Assembly (NCBI GenBank): GCA_026874595.1
Contig: CM049317.1
Coordinates: forward strand, 56,148,118 to 56,212,117
Direction of reading: 5' to 3'
Length of the DNA: 64,000 nt
DNA from: Sipunculus nudus
Lineage: Eukaryota; Annelida; Sipuncula; Golfingiida; Sipunculidae
Part shown: piece after piece, positions 10,632-21,576 of the stretch
How the letters are laid out: each line of letters starts with the position of its first letter
How positions within the stretch are numbered: position 1 is the stretch's first letter
Translations under genes and position numbers: made by a program
Notes under the pieces: model-generated
Seen by the model: only the letters and a program-made list of their open reading frames with translations
Told to the model about the DNA's origin: nothing
The model's database searches: none

Positions 10632-12548
10632 TTTTAGCTCAGCTGACTGTAAGTCAACTGAGGTAATAGGAATGGCGCTTTGTCCGTCGTCCGTCTGGCC
10701 TTCCGGCTGTCCGTTAGCAGGGCACAAATCGTAACTGCCGGTCCTTGAATCTTCTAAGTGAATATCCATGGAGGTCAATAACAAATATCCTAAGAAGCTG
10801 CGACCTATATCCTCCGAGCTATGGGGCTTGTAAGTACCCCCCAGAATTAAAAAAAATATATACAAAACCTCCAATATCTTGATAATTAATGCATGGATTG
10901 TCATGAAACATGCCTTGTATATTGACCATGACTAGGTTTGTCAGTTCCCAAAAAGTGTGGCGCCACCTGTATTATTTCTTTTATTTTTATATTTTTTTCC
11001 CCTTTTTTTACTGTAAATAGACCTTATCCGGAACTCCCTGCAAGCTGACCACAGGCCCGCAGGTAGTACAAACAGTGTCTAGTGGCCAAAGGCTGTGACC
11101 CACAGCAATAGGCTGGACATAAGGCTGTGTGTATAATCTAGGGTCCCTGTCACTTAGATTTCTCTGTAAATTACCATGGATAATTAGAATTAAATGCTAC
11201 CAGAAGGATAACATAGGCCACTACTGAAGCAACAATAAAAGCCGCGAGATTCAATAAAATCTCAAATTAATATCACAAGAGAAATATATCAGACTGGATA
11301 CATGTGCAAATCACCTCATGAATGTAAAGAAGACAGAGACAGTGTATATCTTTCCTAATTTTTAACTAGATTTTTTTATCAATCAATTAGGGAATTATTT
11401 GGATTAATGACAGTATTTTTGAAAATATCAAAATTATTTATCTTTCAAACATAATGACTTTTGAAGATTAATTGCCTACCACCTGTTGTGCTTATAACAC
11501 TGGATCCTAAACGACTTGTTGTAAAGGTATTGCAAACAATCTTATTAAAATAATAAGATAGACCAAAAGCATAAATTAAGATTAAGAATAATAGTCCACA
11601 TCATAATGTTATATTAATAAATTGTTGCACTATGTCATAGTGAAAAATAAATTTAACATTTAGTGAAGATTTCAACATTTATGAAACAGCTAAGTTCCAT
11701 TTCCTACTGATTGACATTGACCAAAAAATTAATAAGGATTAGTCACTAGTGATTACTTAGGATCACATCATGACATGATGGCACCAAATGGACACAACAC
11801 AGACATTTCAAATGTGATATATATTTCATATGTAAAATATTAAAATGCAACTCAGTTTCTGATGGGGTGGTTCCTAATGTGTTGGCTCCTCTCACCCTGA
11901 GGTTTAAGACCTCACCTTGAGGTTGAAGATATATCTGGTTTAAATCAACCTGATTGGCAGATTTAAATATAAATTGTAATTTTAAAGAGATTTTTGATTA
12001 ACATGGTTTAGACAAGTTTTTGTCACATCTTTAAAAAGATTGTGGATGCCCTGTAAATCAATTTTTTCTTCCTAAACATTGCTTTCTTGCCCAAAGTGGA
12101 AGAAATCTGTAGCTTTTGCGGTAACCTGGTCAGAGATCAAGGTCACTAACTTTTTTAAAAGATTGTTACAATTTTCTAAATGCTGCAAGTTCAAAGATAA
12201 TAAGTTCTCAGATTTTTTGGTCACAAGGTCATAGGTTAACTCACAGGACCGGCATTATGAAAAAAAAAATCTTAAAAAATATCCTTATAGGCAAATTCAG
12301 CTAAGCGTCCAGACCCATAGGTCCCTACTTTATAAAAAAATGATTTTTTTTTTAAAACAAAGGAACAGAGTCCCAGTTTCCGGTTTGGTAGCAGATCTTG
12401 GGGACATCTAACAGTATGCCGAATTTATGAATCGTGTGTCTTACGGTTTTAAAACGTGCCAGTCTAACGCACGGACAGACAGACGGACGGGCGACGTAAA
12501 ATGGACCTTAACTATAGCTCAGATGACTTATTATCAGCTGAGCTAAAA
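10632..12548 (+). repeat. Interspersed repeat family A with ~35-bp terminal inverted repeats
   Basis: The left end reads TTTTAGCTCAGCTGACTGTA. The right end (about 12513-12548) is its inverted counterpart, ending CAGCTGAGCTAAAAA. Inside the left end are the family hallmarks 'GTCCGTCGTCCGTCTGGCC', 'GGGCACAAATCGTAACTGC', 'CCCCCCAGAATTA' and 'GACCATGACTAGG', followed by the core GTGGCGCCAC at 10957-10966. It has about 1.9 kb and no long frame, so it is a probable non-autonomous DNA element. Other copies are at 12690-12937, 17317-22240 and 56166-58600. Confidence 0.6.
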
Positions 12549-12566
12549 AATGCGTAAAAAAGTTCA

Positions 12567-12578
12567 GGTGGCGCCACC
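12567..12578. other. GGTGGCGCCACC palindrome
   Basis: One of six exact copies of this 12-bp palindrome in the window, here just outside the right end of the 10.6-12.5 kb repeat. Confidence 0.7.
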
Positions 12579-12689
12579 AGCCTACAGGAAATGACGATGA
12601 ATCCATGATCAATGATCAAAAATCATGATGATCACTGCATTAATTATTTAGATACTGGAGCTTTCATATCAAAATTATTTATTATTCTG

Positions 12690-12937
12690 GGATGGGGGGG
12701 GGGGGGGGGGAGGGGGCGCGGGATACTTACAAGCCCCATGTCTCGGAGGATATGGGAACATACCTGAATTTAGGTAGCCAAGGGGACCTCCCTGGATGTC
12801 ATGTTAGAAGATTCCAGGTCCAACGGTTATGATTTGTGCCCTGTTAACGGGCAGACAGACAGACGGACAGACAGACACACGACGGAAAAAGAGTGATCGC
12901 TATAGCTTAGATGACTTTCAGTCAGCTGAACTTATAA
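12690..12937 (-). repeat. Repeat family A fragment, inverted
   Basis: Read on the minus strand it starts near the family end (AGTTCAGCTGACTGAAAGTC) and continues with the GTCCGTC tract, 'AACAGGGCACAAATCATAAC', 'GGAATCTTCTAACATGACAT' and 'ATGGGGCTTGTAAGTA'. It stops at a poly-G run (about 12695-12711). Confidence 0.65.
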
Positions 12938-13946
12938 CGAGACACAAAAGGCCTTATGCCAGGACCGGTGTCATCAGACCAATGAGAGCTGGTGTCGCAT
13001 GTTTAAAATTTGGAGCTGGATGGACAGTGTGGTACCATTGATCTTATTATAATTCTTCATTGGTATGATTCCCTAAAGTAGATTGAACACGAATTTAATA
13101 TAAGTATTTAAAATCGACTTCATCCGTCCCCAGTGATTTTCAGAATTATTCCCTCAAAGTAAGTGATCTTTATGAATATTTACTTTAATTATTGTAAATA
13201 ATGTAAAAATCATTACAATTAATATATTAACAAAGATGTCAAATAAACAAAAGGTGAAAGTATGCATGCATGTTATACCTTCGCGAGGACTGCCGGAATA
13301 TGCTATCTGGCACTGGTTCAATTGGAAAAGACTTTAAGGGATATAGTTAAGATATTTAAATGTTTTTGATGATTTAAAATGTCAGCTAGAGGAAATATTG
13401 ATTCCATCAGATCAGTGTAGTTAGGCTTCTGGATGAAACTGTAGTGTGAGCTATATGCTGGTAAACCATCAAAGGCTTAAACAATAATGTTAAACCCATT
13501 AGAGCTTTTTAGTAAATCATACCTGTCATTAATACTGAAGGTTATAGAGAGCATTTAAGTGGAAAGATGTGTGCACTAGCTTTTAAAAAAACCTTTACTT
13601 GATTGACCCTCCTCCTGTTCCGTATATAGTCAAGGGTCAGTTGTCAAGTTATAGACTCCCGTGGAATTTTAATGAAGAAAGCTATCAACATTCATCATTT
13701 TAAAGCTTATAACCTAATCAGTCTACAAACCTATGTTGCCACATTTTCTTTATATGATAAATGTCAATAAACAAAGCCACGGTCATGCCTGGTCATATTT
13801 TTACTTCCTATTTTTTATTCCTTGGTGATTTCTTGAGGAAAGCAAGCATCATACATCATGTTAAAGCTTATAACGATACATCTAAAAATCATTTAGCAAT
13901 TTTTTTCGTAGATTCAACAGACACGGTCAGGGTCATGACATTCGAG

Positions 13947-14015
<69 letters not shown>

Positions 14016-15480
14016 ACTTCATTATAAAATATGAATGCCAAAGAATCACCTCCTGTGGCATATCGCTGATTAGCAATACTTTTTACTTTAAATGCTATTC
14101 AAATTCAAGGTCATCATTCAAGGTCAAGGTCATAACTCAAGCTCAAAGCACGGAAACGAAAACACGCAAAATGTAAGAAATGTAGCTGCACACATTTTAA
14201 GCGTAAAAGCTATTGGTTAAGCTACATTTTCGTTAAACTGTACAATAAGTGCTGCATTACAATATTAAAATAGCCTGCATTCAATAAGTAAGTAAAAAGA
14301 GCCATTTTTATGTGTTATATTGTTAAATAACTTGAAAATGTTGAGAATTCTGCTCACTTGGAAAGAAAATACATCAATTTAAATAAGTATATTATGCATT
14401 GCAATTACTTGAAGAACTTCTTCTGAGTTGTGTAAGCATTAACATTATAAACTGCGTCTGACTGAGTACTGATCATGTAAAATTCTGCTTTTTGATCAGA
14501 TCTGGATTATATCTGGACCTATTCATCAATAGAATACTATACAGTGCTGTGTGAATTCCCGTTTGACTCATTAACTATTGCTTATAAATGATTTGTTTGT
14601 CATTTTAAATCAACATTTTATGTTGTTATTGCCAACATGCTAGCTGACCCCTTGCAGACAGGGGACAGGCAATGAAGGCAATGGAGAAGGTATATTGCGG
14701 TACACCTCTATTCAGGTAAACCAAACGGTTAACTGGCCTGACCATTTGCTCACTGTGTGATCTCTGCATACCTGATCCTAAATAATGGCATGGTCAAATC
14801 CTGGAAAACTGTTATAAACTTAACATTTTTTGTTAAAGTTTCACAATGGGATAGCCAGTACATTTGATTGAATCTATATAGAAAACCAGAGAATTATTTG
14901 AAAAGAGGTCGTTAACGGATTAAACGGCCCCCACGAGTGCGTCGCACTCATTACACGAATATAATCATAACCTACTGTTTTGAACTCGCGACACATGAAA
15001 ATCCATAGGGACATCACACCTACTTGACCTAATTGTATGAAAGTTGTAAACCGGCCGCGTAATGATGGGTGTGAAATGTCTGCTTTGTCCTACACGGCTT
15101 GTTGTTGTTTTCCCAAGCGCATACTAACCCAGTTTAAAATTACTAAATAGCCGTTCAAAATGGCGAAGTTTATGGTAAATGCCGAAAATCCTGTCTTACA
15201 CCCGGTTACGCTTTTAGCATACAAGTTTCAAAGTAACGACAAATATGTCAGATACATGGTTTTCTAGCGGAGTTAAATCAAATAAAACACCTTTGATAGG
15301 TATGTTTAATTCTCACTTCAAGTCGAGAATAATCTTTTAAAAAATAGAATACGGGTAATCAACAAGCGACCACGCGTCTCCTCCGAAATCAGAGTGGGAC
15401 GGGTGAAGTGGGGCATAGATTGAGCGAGTGGCAAGGGGAAATAGAGTGAGATGTGTTGCATATATTAGCATGGATGTCTG
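12938..15480. other. No gene recognised; (AT)n microsatellite
   Basis: AT-rich DNA with an (AT)n tract at 13951-14012 and two AAGGTCA-type motifs near 14107-14135. No coding frame has protein-like composition. Confidence 0.45.
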
Positions 15481-15930
15481 CCACCCAAAACATGATAGTA
15501 GGTGGCGCCACTTGTTATATTAAAGAGAAAGCTATCCAAAATGTATACATATACAAAATTTCAGGTAGATAAGTCAATAAGATTTGATTGATTTTGACTC
15601 TAGGCAGATGAACAGGTGGACCCATGCAAAAATGGTTGTAAGTTCGACCAAATTTAAATAAGCTGTAGTGCTATGAAAGATCTAAACCAGTCCTGAGATA
15701 TTAGCATAAATGTCTGCAGCGTAAACGTGAATGTAGGTGGCGCCTCCTGCCACAAAATCGAGAAAGCTATCCAAGATGTATACATATGCAAATTTTAGGC
15801 AGGTAAGTCAAACCACTGCCGATATATGAGTGATTTTATCCCACGGCAACCGAACAGATGGACCAACATATATCTAGGTTGCCACAGCAACGGACCTCTT
15901 TATCGCTTTCAAATCTTTAAAAATCTATAT
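15481..15930 (+). repeat. Two tandem ~230-bp units carrying GGTGGCGCC
   Basis: Unit 1 has GTAGGTGGCGCCACTTG at about 15498 and unit 2 GTAGGTGGCGCCTCCTG at about 15733. Each is preceded by 'TTAGCAT..ATGTCTGC' and followed by 'GAGAAAGCTATCCAA.ATGT'-type sequence, then 'AGGTAAGTCAA'-like and 'ATGGACC'-like motifs. It is a degraded tandem duplication that shares only the palindrome with repeat family A. Confidence 0.5.
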
Positions 15931-17316
15931 CAATTCGCATATCTTCTGTTTACTTACGAGAGCACAATTGGCAAAATCCCCTAAATATAAAATCAATCCA
16001 AAGCTTAGTTTAAATCCATATTAGACCCATGAAATATACATAATTTTAAACCTGTTACAGTTTTCTTCTGATGGTATACGTAATTTTTATTTTTCATTAT
16101 GTAAGGTTAATTTAGACATCTGAGGTATAACACCTTATTAAGAATAATGGCGGGCGATATACCTTTGCGTTATCATGTGCATCCCCCCCCCTGCATATTA
16201 GAGGTAGGCATTGTCAAGCAGTGTTTTGGGACAAATTTGTAATTCGTCTTCGTCTTAATTGTAATGGCATCTTTTTAGGAAGTGAATCCATATGATGCAA
16301 TATAAAGGTATGAAGCTTTGTAAAAGAATTATTCGAGCATCAAACCTAATTAAAAACATTTTAACAAGATTCACACTACGTTTAGGCACATCATGTCAAT
16401 CATTTTATGAATACGGACTTTTCTATCATGAATAAATGTGCACCCTAGCGTATCGCGCTAGCATGCATTTAACACAACTTGCTTTGATTATCATTGATCC
16501 CTCGTGTCAATTGTAAATTATATTTAATGAAGTGACCCCAAGTGACATATGACCAAAGTGTTAGGCCCTATAAGAGAGCGCCATGCGGTCGAGCGTATCC
16601 GTCTCCAGCACTCACTCCAGGTTTCTCTGGGGGTAACCTCATCCCTAACTAACTAAAGAAGGAACAGATGGCGCTCGAGCGCCGTATTTGAGGAGGTCAG
16701 GGACCCGCCCTAGGCGCTCCTTCAGCAAAGATAATGATGATATTTAAGTGAACATTAATCATTATCTATTAAGTGTTAGGCCCAAGGAAATATTCAGAGG
16801 AGATAGAGATGAAAAGCTATGGTCTGTAAATGTTTAAGTGGTGCAAGGCCAAATCCAGATGTTGACTTAGGAAGGCTGCTGGTTTAGGGGATGTAATTTT
16901 GGTCTCTTTCTATATATGATTTTGTAGGATTATGTCTATAGGAGAAACGAATTTATTTGTTGGCTGTTTTATGCTTCTGCTCATTGATTAAGATTTATAT
17001 TGAGTTTATGTTTTTTTATCTTTTTGTAAGTGTTGATGGATTGTTCTATCATGCAGTCTTTAACAGTCGGTGTGTTAGTCCGTGCTCTTAGTTCTGGTGA
17101 TTTAGTGAACCTATTAACTATTAAGGCTGCTCTGAGGGCTCCGTTTTGTTGAATTACTAGTTTAAATAAGCGTGTCTTTAATTAGCTGTACCTAAGAAAA
17201 CTATGGATCCACATATGGCTATAGGGCAGATCCATAGTTTATATTGGTTTGTAGCTGTCTCTAGTTTAGGTCCGTCCTTCTTATATAAGACAACCTTTAG
17301 AGCATTAATCCTAGGA
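15931..17316. other. No recognised feature
   Basis: Unique-looking AT-rich DNA. Near 16570-16735 is a short GC-rich patch ('GGCGCTCGAGCGCCGT') of unknown nature. Confidence 0.4.
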
Positions 17317-17432
17317 ATTTATAGGGATTGCGCTTCGTCCGTCTGTAAGCAAGGCACAAATAGTAACCGCTGGCCCTATAAACTTTTAAATGAAGGAAGG
17401 TCAAGAAAAGATGACATTAGGTCACTGCAACC
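17317..17432 (+). repeat. Repeat family A, left part (split by the retrotransposon)
   Basis: Contains CGTCCGTCTGT, 'GGCACAAATAGTAACCGCTGG' (shortened) and 'ATTAGGTC'. The family continues on the other side of the retrotransposon at 21577, starting 'GTTACCCTTTGAGCAATGG' after the duplicated CAACC and reaching 'CCCAGAATAATTAAAA' and 'GACCATGACTAGGG'. The element therefore landed inside a pre-existing repeat copy. Confidence 0.65.
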
Positions 17433-17616
17433 TGTTGTGACCTCCAGAACTCATTTCTATGCAGTCATTGTAGTTTTTTGTTTCTTGTGCATGTGTAGTA
17501 GTAGTAGTTTTTGTTTCTTTCTTTGTAGGTCATATGTTCAGTTTTCTGATATTTAAAGCCTACACTAGGGTTCAAGAGGGAATTTGAGCTATCCTTGTTA
17601 CTTCTCAATCACCACA
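17433..17616 (+). repeat. 5' LTR of the Gypsy element
   Basis: 184 bp, TG...CA ends, preceded by CAACC. Contains a GTAGTAGTAGTAG run and a T-rich U3. The self-complementary segment at 17543-17557 has two substitutions relative to the 3' LTR. Confidence 0.95.
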
Positions 17617-17617
17617 A

Positions 17618-17632
17618 TTTAATCATCAGAAA
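17618..17632 (+). other. Putative self-priming primer-binding site
   Basis: TTTAATCATCAGAAA begins two bases after the 5' LTR, where a tRNA-primed element should read TGG. It does not resemble any tRNA 3' end. Its exact reverse complement, TTTCTGATGATTAAA, lies inside the 3' LTR at 21503-21517, and a two-mismatch version is in the 5' LTR at 17543-17557. In Tf1 of fission yeast the 5' end of the transcript folds back on such a site and primes reverse transcription. The last base is also the A of the Gag-Pol start codon. Function is inferred. Confidence 0.65.
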
Positions 17633-20600
17633 TGGAACGCCTGCTACGTCCTCAAGTGTTTGAAATCGACCCGTCTCACCCAGAAGCAGCCAAACGATGG
17701 ACCCACTTTTACAGAACTTTTGAAAACTTTATTGGGGTCATTAAACCCGAAAAGGGGACAGACATCGAAATCATGAAACTCAAAACTCTTATAAACTATA
17801 TATCTGCTGACGTGTTCGATTTTATTGCTGAGGCTGAAACATATACTGCCGCAATAAAAATGCTCAACACCCTATACGTGAAACCTAAAAATGAGGTATT
17901 TGCACGTCATGTTCTTGCCACTAGACGCCAGGAGGCTACTGAAAGCCTTGATGCATATATACAAGTTCTGAAGTCACTGAGTAAAGAATGTAATTTTCAG
18001 GCCGTTGATGCAGATCAAAACCGGAATGACTACATTCGTGATGCCTTCATTAATGGACTACAGTCTAATTCCATACACCAAAGGCTTCTAGAGAACACAA
18101 CTCTGACACTGCAGACTGCTTTTGATCAAGCCAGATCACTTGAGAGTGCTCAAAAACAAAGTGCAACTTATCACTCGTCCTCTTACATGCTGAATGCCGC
18201 CACAAACAAACCACTTAGCACAGGCAAGGAAAGTTCTTTGTTTCCAGATGAATGTGATTCCCGTCCTAGTGACAATCTAATGGCAGCGGCCACTAACAAA
18301 TCTAGCTGTTTTTTCTGTGGAAACCCGCATCCTTGGAGTAGGTGCCCTGCTCGAGATGAGGTATGCCATCGATGTCAAAAGAAGGGGCATTTCTCAAAAG
18401 TTTGCAGGTCTGCACCAAGTAAGAATGCGTCAGCTATTGTCCCTTCTACACTCGCAACAGTCACTGCTCCAACTGGAACAAGTAATTTACAGAGAACACT
18501 GGTTAAGTGCAAACTAAACGGTCAGTATGAAACTGTTGTTTTGCTAGATACAGGAAGCTCTGACAGCTATATAGACACTGAGCTGGTGAAACAACTGAAC
18601 ATTGACTTAATACCTTGCCTCGGCAAAGTGAAAATGGCTGACTCCTCACTCAATGTAGATATTGAAGGATACTGCTATGTTACCGTTAGTTTGCTAGGGC
18701 AGGAGTATACTCAAGTAAAGCTCCTAGTTCTTAAATCTCTCTGTGCTCAAGTGCTGCTGGGCCATGACTTTCTTGGACAACACTCCTCCTTAGAAGTTGC
18801 GTTCGGAGGATCAAGGCCCCCACTCAGGTTGAACTCTGTCACCCCTGCTTCTGTGAGTGCACCACCACTTTTTAAACACCTCACAGCTGACTACCACCCA
18901 ATAGCTGTGAAGTCTAGACGCTTCTCAGAGGAGGACCGCAACTTCATCCGTCAGGAAGTAAATAGGTTGCTAGAACACAAAATCATTGAACACAGTGAGT
19001 CACCCTGGAGAGCCCAAGTTTTGGTTACCAAGGATGAGAGACACAAAAAAAGGATGGTGGTTGATTATTCCCAGACTATCGATCGTTTCACTCAACTTGA
19101 CGCATACCCCCTTCCGAGAATCGATGAAATGATTGCAAATATCGCTCAGTTCCGCATCTTCACTACCCTGGACTTGAAGAGTGCCTACCACCAAGTACCT
19201 ATCCTTGAACAAGAGAAACATTTTACTGGTTTTGAAGCCGACGGGAAACTCTATCAGTTCACTCGCATTCCATTTGGTGTGACAAACGGTGTGGCTGCGT
19301 TTCAGCGGACAATAGATAATATAATCGCAGAAAACAAGCTATGTGGAATCTACGCTTATGTTGACAATGAAACTGTTTGTGGCATGAATCAGCAAGAACA
19401 TGACGACAATCTCCAGAAATTCTTGCAAGTAGCAAATCAAAAGAAGCTAGAATTCAATGAAACAAAGACTGTATATTCTACAGAAACACTGAACATCCTA
19501 GGCTACACAGTCTCACATGGCAGTTACAGACCTGACCCAGAACGTTTAAGACCATTACTTGAGCTTCCTCTTCCCCAAACAAAAAAGGAACTTGAGAGAT
19601 TATTGGGTATGTTCTCTTACTATGCTCAGTGGATCCAAAACTTCTCCACTAAAGTGCATCCACTGGTCTCATCTCAATCATTCCCTCTAGCCAAGGAAGC
19701 TGTTGAAGCATTCAGAGCCCTGAAACAGGACATAAGCTCAGCAGTAGTAGTAACAGTTGATAGGGATGTTCCCTTAGTCGTAGAGACAGATGCCTCTGAG
19801 TTTGCGATTGCTGCTACTCTCAATCAAAATGGTAGACCTGTTGCCTTTTTCCCACGAACACTGAATGCCTCTGAACGCCGCCATCCAGCTGTAGAAAAGG
19901 AGGCATACGCTATCGTGGAAGCACTGAGAAAGTGGAAACACTACCTGCTTGGAAATCATTTCCAATTAGTGACTGATCAGAGATCTGTCAGTTTTATGTT
20001 TGACAAACAGAACAGAGGAAAGATCAAGAATGAAAAACTCCAAAGGTGGCGCATTGAACTCGCAAGCTACAGTTATGACATTGTGTATAGATCAGGAGAG
20101 AAGAATGTAGCACCTGATACTTTCTCTCGCATTCAGTGCTCCATGGTTACAAGTGATGAGAAAACATTGAAACATCTCCACGAATCTCTGTGTCATCCAG
20201 GAGTGACTAGAATGATTCATTTTGTGAAATGCCGTAACCTCCCCTACTCTGTTGATGACATTCGCAAGTTGTGTAGTTCTTGCCCTGTTTGTGCTGAGCT
20301 TAAACCTCGATATCAGAAGTTTAAAGGCAAACTGGTAAAGGCCACCCAACCACTGGAGCGACTCAACATAGACTTCAAGGGCCCTTTGCCCTCCAGCACA
20401 AAAAACCGCTATCTGTTAGTGGTCATTGATGAGTACTCACGTTTTCCTTGGGCCTATCCATGTCCTAATGTTGATACTGACTCTGTTATTAAGTGTCTTA
20501 CATCTCTCTTTTCCACTTTTGGATTGCCAGCATATATTCACTCTGACAGAGGAACTGCATTCATGTCATCAGAACTAACAAACTTCCTGCATAGTCGAGG

Positions 20601-21243
20601 TGTGGCCACTAGCCGTACAACTGCTTACAATCCACAGGGAAATGGGCAGACTGAAAGGTACAATGGTGTTATCTGGAAAGCTGTCAATCTTGCTCTCAGG
20701 TCCCATGACCTTCCTGTCGCAGCTTTGGAACATACGCTTCCAGATGTCTTACATTCTCTGAGATCCCTGCTGTGTACCGCAACCAATGCAACTCCACATG
20801 AGAGAATGTTCGGGCATCAACGCCGTTCAGTAAGTGGTTCTTCTGTTCCGACCTGGCTGACCAAACCTGGGAAGGTGCTACTACGTCGTCATGTTCGGGC
20901 TAGCAAATATGAACCTCTAGTAGAAGAGGTTGACCTACTGCAGGCTGCTAATCCAGCTTACGCCCATGTTCGTTTACCTGATGGGCGTGAAACTACCGTT
21001 TCTGTGAGACACCTGGCACCTAGGGGCGACCCGAGTCCATCCACTGTTGGAAATAAAGAATCTGCTCTTCCTGATGTAACAGACAGGGACCATGAATCTG
21101 CAAACAAAGATGCTGTCACACCAAGTGCCCCTGTTACAGCTCAGCCAGAGACACTCACTCCTTTTATACAGACCGAGCAATCTGTAAACTTCCCTACGGA
21201 CTCTGTCCCTGCCAGATGCACTCGCTCTGGACGAGAATACTAA
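17632..21243 (+). CDS. gag-pol: Gag-Pol polyprotein of Ty3/Gypsy retrotransposon (1203 aa)
   Basis: A single frame encodes all retrotransposition functions. Gag covers about residues 1-225. Two zinc knuckles follow: C226-C229-H233-C238 (unusual CX2CX3HX4C) and C245-C248-H253-C258 (CX2CX4HX4C). The aspartic protease has DTGSS at 306-310. In reverse transcriptase the first catalytic Asp is D514 ('TTLDLK'), and the YxDD box reads YVDN at 576-579, so the second Asp of the pair is Asn. RNase H has D720 in 'ETDAS'. Integrase has an HHCC zinc finger near 840-890 and a catalytic triad D914, D972, E1008 with the canonical 35-residue spacing. The C-terminus is a Pro/Thr/Ser-rich tail with no chromodomain. 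Gag and Pol are fused without a frameshift, as in Tf1-type elements. I chose this start because it directly follows the primer site and no upstream in-frame ATG exists within the transcript leader. Confidence 0.95.
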   Translation: MERLLRPQVFEIDPSHPEAAKRWTHFYRTFENFIGVIKPEKGTDIEIMKLKTLINYISADVFDFIAEAETYTAAIKMLNTLYVKPKNEVFARHVLATRRQEATESLDAYIQVLKSLSKECNFQAVDADQNRNDYIRDAFINGLQSNSIHQRLLENTTLTLQTAFDQARSLESAQKQSATYHSSSYMLNAATNKPLSTGKESSLFPDECDSRPSDNLMAAATNKSSCFFCGNPHPWSRCPARDEVCHRCQKKGHFSKVCRSAPSKNASAIVPSTLATVTAPTGTSNLQRTLVKCKLNGQYETVVLLDTGSSDSYIDTELVKQLNIDLIPCLGKVKMADSSLNVDIEGYCYVTVSLLGQEYTQVKLLVLKSLCAQVLLGHDFLGQHSSLEVAFGGSRPPLRLNSVTPASVSAPPLFKHLTADYHPIAVKSRRFSEEDRNFIRQEVNRLLEHKIIEHSESPWRAQVLVTKDERHKKRMVVDYSQTIDRFTQLDAYPLPRIDEMIANIAQFRIFTTLDLKSAYHQVPILEQEKHFTGFEADGKLYQFTRIPFGVTNGVAAFQRTIDNIIAENKLCGIYAYVDNETVCGMNQQEHDDNLQKFLQVANQKKLEFNETKTVYSTETLNILGYTVSHGSYRPDPERLRPLLELPLPQTKKELERLLGMFSYYAQWIQNFSTKVHPLVSSQSFPLAKEAVEAFRALKQDISSAVVVTVDRDVPLVVETDASEFAIAATLNQNGRPVAFFPRTLNASERRHPAVEKEAYAIVEALRKWKHYLLGNHFQLVTDQRSVSFMFDKQNRGKIKNEKLQRWRIELASYSYDIVYRSGEKNVAPDTFSRIQCSMVTSDEKTLKHLHESLCHPGVTRMIHFVKCRNLPYSVDDIRKLCSSCPVCAELKPRYQKFKGKLVKATQPLERLNIDFKGPLPSSTKNRYLLVVIDEYSRFPWAYPCPNVDTDSVIKCLTSLFSTFGLPAYIHSDRGTAFMSSELTNFLHSRGVATSRTTAYNPQGNGQTERYNGVIWKAVNLALRSHDLPVAALEHTLPDVLHSLRSLLCTATNATPHERMFGHQRRSVSGSSVPTWLTKPGKVLLRRHVRASKYEPLVEEVDLLQAANPAYAHVRLPDGRETTVSVRHLAPRGDPSPSTVGNKESALPDVTDRDHESANKDAVTPSAPVTAQPETLTPFIQTEQSVNFPTDSVPARCTRSGREY

Positions 21244-21379
21244 ATGTTACCCTACCGGTGCATTGCTCCGGCCCAGAATCTTAAGGATAAACTTTTAAGA
21301 ATGTCCCTTACTGAACAGAATTTCATTTGTCTTCAAGCAGTTAGTTTTAAATAACACGATCTGTGACCTTTTTCCACCC
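21244..21379 (+). other. 3' untranslated part of the Gypsy element
   Basis: Non-coding spacer between the Gag-Pol stop and the polypurine tract. Confidence 0.7.
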
Positions 21380-21391
21380 AGAGGGGGAAAA
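21380..21391 (+). other. Polypurine tract
   Basis: AGAGGGGGAAAA-type run immediately before the TGTTGTG start of the 3' LTR; it is the usual plus-strand primer site. Confidence 0.9.
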
Positions 21392-21576
21392 TGTTGTGAC
21401 CTGTATGAACTCATTTCTATGCAGTCATTGTAGTTTTTTGTTTCTTGTGCATGTGTAGTAGTAGTAGTTTTTGTTTCTTTCTTTGTAGGTCATATGTTCA
21501 GTTTTCTGATGATTAAAGCCTACACTAGGGTTTAAGAGTGAATTTGAGCTGTCCTTGTTACTTCTCAATCACCACA
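21392..21576 (+). repeat. 3' LTR of the Gypsy element
   Basis: 185 bp, TG...CA ends, followed by CAACC. It carries the intact 15-base complement of the primer site at 21503-21517. Confidence 0.95.

Larger units (their letters stand above)
17433..21576 (+). mobile_element. Complete Ty3/Gypsy LTR retrotransposon, 4144 bp
   Basis: Bounded by LTRs of 184 and 185 bp, both starting TGTTGTGACCT and ending CAATCACCACA. A perfect 5-bp target duplication CAACC flanks them at 17428-17432 and 21577-21581. A polypurine tract abuts the 3' LTR and one uninterrupted 1203-codon Gag-Pol frame fills the interior. By eye the LTRs differ at about seven positions plus one indel, so the insertion is not brand new, yet the frame is intact. 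The leader between 5' LTR and start codon is only 15 bases. The primer site looks self-complementary to the LTR (see 17618-17632). There is no envelope gene. Confidence 0.95.

Noticed and set aside
13951-14012. Tyr/Ile repeat peptides in (TA)n tracts (also 4892, 46814, 49575, 55382)
   Set aside because: Translations of dinucleotide repeats only.
17203-17556. 117-codon plus-strand frame overlapping the 5' LTR
   Set aside because: Runs through repeat family A into the LTR; composition is not protein-like and it ends in LTR sequence.
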